Source: Diphasiastrum complanatum (lineage: Eukaryota > Streptophyta > Lycopodiopsida > Lycopodiales > Lycopodiaceae). Taken from it: a stretch of DNA of 64,000 nucleotides. How positions within the stretch are numbered: the stretch's first letter is position 1; every line of letters starts with the position of its first letter. The notes below the pieces were generated by a model. It searched no databases. It was not told the origin of the DNA and saw nothing but the letters and a program-made list of their open reading frames with translations. The stretch covers positions 10,399,153-10,463,152 of the forward strand of contig CM055094.1 of NCBI GenBank assembly GCA_029204225.1, given 5' to 3'. Of this stretch, positions 41,701 through 53,700 are shown in pieces. The translations under genes and the position numbers were made by a program.

Positions 41701-44700
41701 CGTTCATTTGGGCTGCATGCTGATCTGTGAATGAGCGTTCTTGGCTTGCATCTATGTAGAATGTAATTCCTTCTGCCTGGGTTGGCATCGTAAAATCAAG
41801 AAACCATCTAACGAATGCCATGAAGCCTGATAACAGGCAGAAACGGTTCTGAAGAAGAAGTAAGTAAAAGAAATAGTAGTAAACAGGTCCTCTGAAGCAG
41901 GGGATCTGTCAACAAACGCACTTGAGAATCATGATCGAGGGGTCAAATGAAGGCCCATATTGGTCCCACTCAAATGTCCATAACCTCCCTATATCAATAA
42001 AAACCTTTTAAAATGTGAAGCTAATTGAAATGTTGTGCAAGTATAAGAATGCTATATTGCTTATTTTGAAGATTTTGTAAAAAGTCACTTTCCTTCAGCA
42101 GACCACAAAAATGATATCTTAATTGAGTTTTTGCAACTTGAAGGTGGAAGCTATTATGTAACCAAAAATAGCTGATGAACGATGCTTGAACCTATGTCAA
42201 ACTATGTTGCTTTGGAACGCCGTTCCGGGACCCTGTGTTCCAGAACACTGGACTGCAGTGTTCCGGAGTGGTGGAACGCCGACCCAAAAAAACTTGAAAT
42301 TTTTTTTACAGCTGCTGCGAATCCCCATTTTCCAGTGCCATTAGGAGAGAAAAGGAGCTTGTGGAGGGAGAGGTAGGTGGCCTAAGGGTAGTGTGAGCAC
42401 TTTATGCGGAGGCCTTGATGATTGCAAGGTGAATGTAGCACTAAGAAGTGGGCAATAGGGATTAGGTGGGGATTTGCAAGCAAAGCAACTTCTTGAAGCT
42501 TTTTTCACCCTGTTTTTCCTTGCTTTGTTTGGAGGCTATAGTGCATCATTTTGAGTGATTCTTGTTGCTAAGATTGGCCATACAGTTGCTAAGGAGAGAG
42601 TGATTGCATGTTGCCAAGCCTTTTTAGGCATAGGAGGTCACTGTGAGCATTGGTGTGCAGGTGGGCATTTTGCGTTGCCTTTTTTTTTTCTAGGTTTTAA
42701 GGTTAGGGCTTAGGGATTTAGGGTTTTTGACCTTTTCTGTAGCGTCGCGAGGGTTTGTGTAGCCATGCCTGTGGTGGGATGAGGCATGTGGTCGGAGGTG
42801 GATCTCTTGGAGGGGGTTACCGTTGTTTTTACAGCTTTAGGTGCACGTAGATGGCTTTGCTTGTTTTGCCACCTTCTGCAGCACAACGACGAGGATCAGA
42901 GCACACTTGCTTGGTTTGACTAGGCCAGATGGGCGGATCTTGGGCATTGCCCCATGCATGCCAATTCTTGCACCTGAGAGAGAGCCCCTACTGAGCACAT
43001 ATGGAGGAGCAGCAGCGGCGATTGGGCCCAGGGCACAAATTGGCGGGCAGTTGAGTTCTGTTGGCATAGGATTAGGGGATGGCAGTAGCGGAGCAGGGCC
43101 ATCACAGATGTGGTGCAGGTGGTCACCGACAATGCCAGCATAGGAGGGTGTGGCTATGGGTGAGCTTTTGGAGAGGGACTACCCTGCTATAGTATGGATC
43201 ACGTGTGCAGCACACTGCATCGATCTTTTGATGCATGACATAGGAGGCCTCCCCTGGGTTTCCACCATCACATCCATTGCCATCTCCTTGGTCACATTTG
43301 GAACCAGGAAGAAGAGGGTCCTCGCCATGTTCAGGACATATAGCCCGCTGGATTTGAAGAAGCCAGCTTTGCCTACCACTTCGTCGTGCTGATGCGGTTG
43401 CTTCGAGTTCGACCTGCATTGCCCCAGATTGCATCCGACTTTGAGTTTATAGAGTGGCATCGTAGCTACGAGCCGACTGGACTTAGGTTTTAGAGGATTA
43501 TTTATGGAGATAATTTCTGGCATCAGGCTGAGTAGTTGGTAGAGGTCCTATAGCCAGTGTACCATGTGCTGAGGTTGGTGGATCGAGAGGGTTCTACACT
43601 TGGCCTCGTTTACGAGTTTATGGACAGGAATGGGGAGACCCTTGAACGACCGTTTTTTGATGAGCGTAGGTACACCTTTTTTGTAATCTATTTGGTGCAT
43701 CTGATTTGTGAAAGCTTTTAGCATTGTTGAATTGTTTTTTCTTACAGTGCAATGATTACTTTATTGATTTCTGCAGGATGACAGCTATTCTAGAGAAGTG
43801 GCTTAACATGTGGAATTTCTTCCACAAGCCCATACATGCACCCTGTGGCCTACTGGGGCCATACGCACAGATGTCGAGCTTGTGGACGGCTGGAGGACAT
43901 ACACACATAATGTGTATCGAGGTCAGGGTTGTGTTAGAATTAATGGTTAATTGTAGAGGCCAGCCTGCATGCTAGAAGGCCTATTTCTATTTTTAGCAAA
44001 AAATGGTACTATCTATTGTACCTATACTAAAAATAGATAGTACCTATACTAAAAATAGAAATAGGCCTTATAGCACACAGGCTGGCCTTTACAAGTAACC
44101 ATTAATTCTAACACTCCCCCTTAATGGATAATTGATTATCAATAACACCTAGGAGAGTCCTGAACTTCTCAAATTTTTCACAACCAAGTCCTTTTGTGAA
44201 GATATCTGCAACTTGATCATTGGTGTCACAGTAGATCAACTCTACTTCACCACTTTGTAACTTTTCTCGTATAAAATGCTGCTGAACTTCAATATGCTTT
44301 GACCTGCTATGAAATACTGGATTCTTTGCAAGCTGAATACAACTCTGATTCTACACCATAGAGTTGGAGGTTCAACTTGTTCTATATGAAGATCTTTTAG
44401 AATCCTTCGTAACCAAATTGCTTCACAAGTTGTTGATGTAGTAGCCCTGTACTCTGCCTCTGTAGAAGATAAAGCAATTGTTGGTTGCTTTTTACTACAA
44501 AATATAGTTCCTGTTCCAAGATTAAATGCATATCATGTAGTTGATCTTCTATCTTCTGCATTTCCTGCCCAATCAGCATCAACAAAACCGTCAAGTTTTA
44601 TTTTTGTTCCTTTACCATAATAAATGCCATACCTGAGTGTCCCTTTGACATAACACAAAATTCTTTTTGCCGCTTTCCAATGACAAACTTTTGGTAAAGA

Positions 44701-47700
44701 CATGAACTGACTCACCATGCTCACTGCATATGAAATGTCTGGTCGAGTAGTCGTTAGATAGATAAGACTACCTACAAGTTGCCTATAAAGTGTTTCATTC
44801 ACACTTTCAAAATTTTCCTCTTTTGTAAGCTTTACACTTGGATCATATGGTGTAGAAATGGACTTACAATCAAGCATGTTAAACTTCTTGAGTAACTCTC
44901 TTGCATACTTTGCTTGTGATATGAAAAGATTTTCCTTTGATCTCCAAACTTCAATACCCAAACAATATTGAAGTTTCTCTAAATCTTTCATATCAAACTC
45001 CTGTGAAAGATTGTTCTTTATCTTCTCTATTGGTGACTTATTTGACCCTGTGATAATAAGATCATCTACATAAAGAACAATAATGACTATGTCATCCAAA
45101 TCTTTCATAATATAAAGCGTTGACTCTGACATGCTTCTACGAAAATTCTGCTTTAAAAAATAATTGTTGATACATGTATACCATGCTCTAGGTGCTTGTT
45201 TCAACCCATATAATGCTTTCTTTAACTTGCAAACCAAGTGCTCTTTGCCTTCAACCTCATAACCCTGAGGTTGCTCCAGATAAACCTCTTCTTCAAGGTA
45301 ACCGTTCAAGAAAGCACTCTTGACATCCATTTGCTGAATATCCCATCCAAAATGAGATGCAATTGCCAAAACACTCCTCAAAGTATTCATTTTAGCAACC
45401 GGTGCGAAAGTATCTTTATAGTCAATCCCTTTCCTCTGAGCATATCCTTTGGCTACTAATCTGGCCTTATACTTATCTATAGAACCATCAGACTTAAACT
45501 TGGTTCTATAAATCCACTTGCAACCAATTGGTTTCTTACCTGCTGGAAGTTCAACAAGATCCCATGTCTTGTTTTTCATTATAGAACTGAACTCCTCATC
45601 CATAGCAGTTTTCCAAACTTGTTCTTTTGCAGCATCTTCATAAAATAAAGGATCCTCAAAATCCAACACTGAAGCCATAAACGCATAATGCGTTTCTTCA
45701 CCATCTTCATGATAGTGTCCACTTGACCGTGTCAATCTCTTAGCTCCTTGTTGACTCGATTCTCCCTCATCCAACATTTGACTATCTTTTATAGTCTCAA
45801 ATTACCATCTTGGTAACTTCTTTGTAGGTGACGTAGAAGGAGAATATGTATCAAATACCCTTGACCTTTCCTTCCGTTTACCAAGATCCACCTGTGTACA
45901 CACCCTTGGTATAACTTGTGTAGAAGTTGTATCACATGGACCTGTATCTTCCTGAACATCATCTATAATAGGAGTTTTTGTTGTAGGAGAAAATACATCC
46001 TCCTCATGATCTTCTAGGTTAGAAGACTCACTTTCCTCAAACACAACATCCCTGCTCATAATCACCATCTTAGATACCATATTACAAAACTTGGCCCATT
46101 GGCCACGTGCGGGCCGCGTGTTGGGATCCCACCCCCAACCGCCTAGCCACCCGCGTCCACATGCCCTCAGTGCCCGAAAGGGTTGGCGCTAGAGGACAAG
46201 GGACTAAGGACGCGTAACTGCTTAAGTACCCCTCATTCCAATCACTTGGAATACTTATGGGATCTACTTTGACGTCTTGCACTCTCAAGCGCCTTCACGC
46301 AGGCAGGCGTGAGCCCTGTGCGTGGCTTGCCTTATCCGTCAACACTCCCCCTCAAGCGAGCACAAGGGTAAATCGGGCTCTGATACCAAATTACAAAACT
46401 TGGCCCATTGGCCACATGTTGGGATTCCACCCCCAACCGCCTAGCCACCCGCGTCCACATGCCCTCAGTGCCCGAAAGGGCTGGCGCAAGTGGACAAGGG
46501 ACTAAGGACCTGTAACTGCTTAAGTACCCCTCATTCCAATCACTTGGAATACTTATGGGATCTGCTTTGACGTCTTGCACTCTCAAGCGCCTTCAAGCAG
46601 GCAGGCGGGAACCCTGTGCGTGGCGTGCCTTATCCGTCAACAAGTTGTCCCTCAAGCACTTGTTTAATTGTGAACAATATATTTGTGGCAGGTGCTTTTT
46701 GATGACCCATTCATTTCGAGAATCTGACAATGTCCTGTCTTATTGCAGGTCAGAGCCCCCTCTTGCACATGATCGAGAGACAGATGCTAGATTTTGAGCA
46801 CAGATAGGGATGTTTCATTGGATTTTAAGGGGGGTATGACGAGTTTTTGCCGGAGCCGCTCGCTTGGTGGGGTGTGGTGGGCAATTTTGCCTTAGAGAAG
46901 TAATTTCGATTTTATGTCGTTGATCCCCCTGTGACATATTTCCATATGACTCTTGTTTGGGTTTGGTCCGTGACCCACAAGTAGTTAAGGTAAAATTAGA
47001 TCAAAATAGTGGGACCTTATTATCTATCATTGACCCAAAAATCTAGAAGTTTTTAAACCATTTAGAAGAGTTACGATTTTGTTCAAAGATGTGTAGTTTG
47101 TTAGTAAAGTTTGCTTTATACTTTTTGTTCTACATTGTTTTACACTTTTCTTCATTGTACTTCGTCTTGTGAGTAATTTAGAACCCTAGACCATCATCTG
47201 TTTTGATCCATTTGAGATATTCAATGGCAACTTGTTGCATTTTGTAGAGAGTAGTATGGCCAGTTAAGTCAACAAAACTAGATGGGCCTAATTACAAGGT
47301 CTTGAAATTTGAGCTACAAAACATCTTAACAATCGACAACGTGGTGAGCAATGACAATTCAATTAAAAAATTAGAATACACTTGGTAATTGTCGCTCTTG
47401 TCACAAGCCAGGGCATTGGGAACGTGAGTGTAAGAAAACGCAATTCAACGCAACGCAACAAAAAGCAAATTGGCAAGTTTGATCACTATGTGGACTAACA
47501 CCATCAAATGGGTGATGACCAAGATTACTGGGACTCTCATAATGATGAAGTTGAATGTTTTGATCTCTTTCTTTGTGCTTTGATGTCGAGGGATGATGTA
47601 GGAAATAGAAGCCTAAGGATCCAGAATCTTAACTATTCAATCACACAAAGCATTCTCAAAAGAAAGAGAGAGATGGCTAGAAACCCTCTTGTAGAAACTT

Positions 47701-50700
47701 GTGGATAGCGAAGGAGAATAGTCAGTATTGCTTACAAAAGTGTCTTATACAAATGGGATGCACACATATATATAGTCCAAGATGACTATCTAACTTCATG
47801 ACTATTGGCTATCCAACTACTTGACTGTTGACTATCCAACTTTCTATAAGTTACATAGAAACAATAAGGTACCTTCAATATGTCAAGTTGGGGTACTTAA
47901 TGTCACAATTAGGCCTAGTGGACCCATGAGTCCCTACCAAGTTAATTTCATACTAACTTAGCTAACTCTAAGTTTAGTAGGCCTAATATAATAAATGACC
48001 ATGGCTACACAACTCTCGACCTTTTGGGTCAAAGTAACCTATGGTAATGTAAGCAATTCCATTTACATTCCAACACCCTCCTTAAATGGAAATGCATAAC
48101 ATAACATGAAGTAACTTTTCGAAAGAGAAAAATGCAACTTGCTGTCCGAACGTCATGTCGCCAAATAAACTTCGCACCGAAGTAGTCAAAATCTCATCCC
48201 CAATCATGTCCAACATATAAAAGGAAAAGAATACGTAATAATGAAGTCGAAGGGTGAGGATTTGCATGCTCCATCCGAAGTAGGGAACCAACATAAACTC
48301 GGCAATAAGTAGAAACATGGACTTGTAATCCATCATAGGCTCCCACATCATTCGAAAATACTTCTTACCATAAGGACAATAAAAAAGAGTACCAAACTCT
48401 TTTGGCATCACATCCTCCCGAACCTTACCATCAATGACTTGCTCACATAAAATAGGCGATGTACCAACATCATGATGAAGAGTAAGTGTAGAACCAAAAA
48501 AATCAGCAAGAGGTACTGATTTTAAAGAGGCATGTGCCTTCCTTTCGTAGTAAGATATTTCTTTGCTGTCCTGCAAAGTCTCCAATAGCCGACAAGGAAC
48601 TGTTATGGGCTGTTCAACACTTTGCTGCCCAAAGTGTTCCCAACATGGACCATGTTGTCCATAATCTTCCGTTGGCTGTTCCTGAAGCATAATGGACTGC
48701 TCATGATGTAAAATGGGTTGTAAATGACCAAAAGAATATGACTGAACCTGCTGTCCAACATCTTCATCATAAAAATTTAGCAAACTATCAAGCGATGCAT
48801 CAACGATGGCGTCATCAAAGCTGTCCCTCGAAGAGGCATGGGATGACATAGAAGATTTTTCAAATAATGAAAATTCTCTCCAAACAAATGCTCACTCTTA
48901 ACACTTTGAACAAAAGTACTAATTGACACATGTTGACTCCCTCCTCGATTAGTACAAAAAGGTTCCAAAGAGTGCTTGAATTTTTCAGCCTTTGCTAAAA
49001 CATCAAATTGAAAAGGTTTCGCATGAAACTTTTTACTAATGCATCCATCATATGCATCAACTTGTGGTGACTTGAAAATAGAAGGCGAAGATATCTTTGA
49101 AGAGGAAGATCCACATGAAAATCTTCAAGGCCAATCATGACAACATGTGGGATCAGGTCCTGCTGTTGTTGTTGCTGCTACGACTATACCTTTGGATTCT
49201 AGTGATGTCCTTGGAATCTATTCACACCTTGGGCGGATGATTTAGACTATGTTTGATCAGAAGACATCAATGGAGAAATGAATTACAGATATGGGATCAG
49301 AGAATACACTTATCAGTCAAAAGGTGATCCAGATCAATAAGAAGCTGAAGATAGCAAATCAACATGAGCAAACATCTGCAGTTGAGTTAAAAAAGATTAA
49401 AAAACACGAAGATGCATGCGAACATGTTGGGGATCTTCAAAATGCTCCAAGTGTGGTTCTTCATGAGTGAGTTGTACTCCTCTTGCATCGCATCCTCCCA
49501 ACATTTTACTCCTCTGGCCTGCTCATAATAAACAGGTTCTACTGCACCATCCTCAATAGAAGTTAGAGCAATATCAGAAAAATCAGCAAATTCTACTGAT
49601 TTAGTAGAGGCACGAGTCTTCCCTTCATAAAAATGATCCACTTTGCTGTCGTGCAAAGTCTGCAACAACCATTTAGGGATTGGTTTGGGCTGTCCAACAG
49701 CCTTACCTTTGTCAACACTTTGCTGTCCAAAGTGTTCCGAACTTGGACCTTGCTGTCCAATGTCTTCAACAGGCTGCTCTTCACCATAAATAGGTTCTTC
49801 TTGATGAACTATGGGCTGCAAAATTGAAGAAGTAGTGGGCTGTCCACTAGAAGTAGATGGTAGTCCCTTCTCTTCATGATTAGATGGCAAAACCAAATCT
49901 GGAAATATTTCAAGATATGCATCATGGGGGAAGTACCCTTTCATGACATGAGTGGGTGTAACATTATAGGAGGTCTTTTCATCAAAATGAACATCACGAC
50001 TCACTATGATTTTATTAGTATCCATATTGAACAACCTATAGCCCTTGCTTTCGCTACTATAGCCAACAAATATGCATTTAACTCCTTTATCATCAAGCTT
50101 GGTTCTTAGCTTACCGGGAATGAAAGCATAAGCCATGCAACCAAAGATGCGTAAGTGAGAAACAGTAGGCTTCTTACCATACCAAACTTCATAAGGAGTT
50201 AATACGTTCAAGACTTTAGTAGGACACCGATTACTAATGTAAGCCGCCGTTATAACCGCTTCAGCCCAAAACTTGTGAGGTAGGCCCTTTGCCTTGAGCA
50301 TGCATCGAGCCATCTCCATAATAGTGCGATTCTTTCTTTCGGCAACACCATTTGTTGAGGTGTGTAAGGGGTTGCCATTTGATGATGGATACCTTTGCTT
50401 TGAAGATAAGTACCGAACATATTCTTTATACATTCCCCTCCTCGGTCGGTACGTAAGATCTTCAAAGAGTGCCAAAACTGGTTTTCTATCATTGCTAGAA
50501 AATCCTTAAAGCGTTGAAAAACTTCAGATTTTGCTTTCATAGGATAAATCCATGTAAATCTTGAAAGGTTATCAATAAAAGTAACAAAGTACTTACACCT
50601 TCCAATGGATTCGGTCCTCATTGGACCACATACATCACTATGAACCAAATCAAATTTGCCATCAACTCGAATAGTTCCATCAATTGGAAAAGCTTGCCTT

Positions 50701-53700
50701 TGAAATTTTCCAAGTATGCATCCTTCGCATACATGTCTTTCGGGATGCTCAATATTAGGAATGTCTTCAACCATATTGAATCTTTTCAACATCTTCAAGC
50801 TAGCAAAGTTGAGATGTCCAAACCTAGTATGCCATAATTCAGCCAACTCCAAAGAATGTGAACTTGATGCAACAAGACAAAAAGATGATGAAGCTCTTTG
50901 CTCATAGGTATCCATAAGGAACAATCCACCACGTAATGTTCCCGAAGCAATGATCATAAGAGATCTCTTTGGGTCTTTGATAAGACATTTGTCTTCTTTG
51001 AATTCCACAACCAATCCTTGGTTCATAATTGTAGACACCGAAATGAGATTCTTTTTTATTTTTGAACATAAAGTACATTACGAATGTACTTCTCCTCACC
51101 ATTGGGTAAGATAATGGGGATCACTCCAATACCTTTGATAGGATAAGAGGTGTTATCAACACCTTGAACTCTGCTTCCATCATGCACTTTCACAAGCTTT
51201 GTGAAGACCTCTTTGTGATAAGTCATATGGCGTGTGGCACCGCTATCAATCACCCGATCAATAGATGAAAAAACAGCAACTTGTAAAGCTGATTCAAGCA
51301 TTTGAATATTTACCAAAGCATCGTGATAAGACAAAATTTGGAAAGTTGTATTTTAGGAATTGTTGGGCTATGACCCAAACTCCAATTATAAGTTAGTGCC
51401 TAGTGGGTTTGTGTTGTGATTCAAAAGTTGTTAAATTATCAATATATCCACATAACCTAGCAGGTCGGTACTTTCTACCAATGACCTAAAGGTCTAGAAG
51501 ATTTCAAATGAGGAAGTGGTGGGACAACATGAATACCCCTAACTGAGCCACCTTATATTCAGTGAATCGCGTATCAACTTAAGAGAGCAACTTGTTGACA
51601 CATTGTCTAGGTGCATGCCCACGATTGGTCTAACCTTGGATTTACATCTCGTAAGGAGGAAAGAGAACCTGTTGCAATACTAATGGAACGAACCAACGTT
51701 TCTAGTTAAGCACAAATAGAGACAATGCTTTTGTTTTTAGACCATCCCTCTATACCAATGGACCATAATACAAAAGGGAAGCATCAACATGTACTTTATG
51801 CCTCAAGCATGGAGTAAGAATGCTACTCTTGAATACAATTTTAGGACTGCCAATGTGTATAAGAAGAACCATGTTTGCCACATGCCAACAAAAAGACTCT
51901 GCTAATGTTTATTGTAAGACTTGCTACCATATACCATTTAAGGAGCTCTGCTACCACTAAATGCTAAGAACAAGATTACCACTCTACCCTAATAGTAAAA
52001 CCTCTACTCCTGATAATGGAATAACAAGTTGATGGAGGGCATATTATTGTTGCAATTGTTCTTAGAAGGCTAGGTGATAAAAATTCTATAATCTTTAATC
52101 TCGTGCACTGTTGCTTAATTGCATTTGCACTTTGAATACTCCAAATTTGCACACGTTTTGGGTCATGATTAATGAAACCTTACATGTGTGGAATGTGTAG
52201 TGCATATTGTAGGTAAAGTTGTCCTTTCATATAGGCTCAAAGGTAGTCACTAGATATGTTGGATGTTTAGAGCTTGTATTTTTCACAGAAACTTCTGAAG
52301 AGAAACTATTTGCTTATTAGTCAGGTTCCCAAGTGTTATTAATATGTAGGAAAATGTTTTGGACAGTGTCCCCATAGAAACAGTCTTTGCATCTCGATAC
52401 TGTTCCAATACTTTATGCTCACATCGATGACTTTGTGATCCTGACTACTTCTAGATGATTTTGAAAAGGATGAAATCTTTGGTTCTATACGATGCAAGTA
52501 TCCTCCAAGAAAGTTGTATATTTTTATGCTTCTTCTTTGGAACATCTTGTGAAATAATGTACTTGACTGTTACATGCCCTAACATTATGTATGTTGTTGG
52601 TGTCGTGCCCATGAAAAAGTTACACAAAAGAATACTATAGTAAATAAAAAGTGGTGTGGATGATGGAATCAAATATAATAACCCGTGAGCCACCTTATAT
52701 TCAGTGAATCGCATATCAACTTAAGAGAGCAACTTGTTGACACATTGTCTAGGTGCATGCCCAAGATTGGTCTGACCTCGGATTTACATCTCATAAGGAG
52801 GAAAGAGAACTTGTTGCAATACTAATGGAACGAACCAACGTTCCTAGTTGAGCCCAAATAGAGACAATGCTTTCGCTTTTAGACCATCCCTCTATACCAA
52901 TGGACCATAATACAAAAGGGAAGCATCAACATGTACTTTATGCCTCAAGCATGGAGTAAGAATGCTACTCTTGAATACCAATTTTAGGACTGCCAGTGTG
53001 TATAAGAAGAACCATGTTTGCCACATGCCAACAAAAAGACTCTGCTAATGTGTGTTGTAAGACTTTGCTATCATATACCATTTAAGGAGCTCTGCTACCA
53101 CCGAATGCCAAGAACAAGATTACCACTCTACCCTAATAGTAAAACCTCTACTCCTGATAATGGAATAACAAGTTGATGGAGGGCATATTATTGTTGCAAT
53201 TGTTCTGAGAAGGCTAGGTGATAAAAATTCTATAATCTTTAATCTCGTGCACTGTTGCTTAATTGCATTTGCACTTTGAATACCCCAAATTTGCACATGT
53301 TTTGGGTCATGATTAATGAACCTTACATGTGTGGAATGTGTAGTGCATATTGTAGGTAAAGTTGTCCTTTCATATAGGCTCAAAGGTAGTCACTAGATAT
53401 GTTGGATGTTTAGAGCTTGTATTTTTCACAGAAACTTCTGAAGAGAAACTATCTGCTTATTAGTCAGGTTCCCAAGTGTTATTAATATGTAGGAAAATGT
53501 TTTGGACAGTGTTCCCATAGAAACAGTCTTTGCATCTCGATACTGTTCCAGTACTTTATGCTCACATCGATGACTTTGTGATCCTGAATACTTCTAGATG
53601 ATTTTGAAAAGGATGAAATCTTTGGTTCTATATGATGCAAGTCCTCCAAGAAAGTTGTATTTTTTTATGCTTCTTCTTTGGAACATCTTGTGAAATAATG

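Larger units (their letters stand above)
32342..41914 (+). mobile_element. Gag-only, non-autonomous LTR retrotransposon (about 9.6 kb)
   Basis: Two direct LTRs (32342-33491 and 40831-41914) bound an interior with a PBS-like site, a 3.5-kb C-rich leader of minisatellites, one gag gene and a polypurine tract (AGGGGTAGGA, 40821-40830). No protease, reverse transcriptase, RNase H or integrase is visible, so it would need another element's enzymes, like large retrotransposon derivatives or BARE-2-type elements. The bases flanking the LTRs (ATGAA on the left, AACGC on the right) do not match. This suggests recombination between elements, or decay. Confidence 0.8.
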
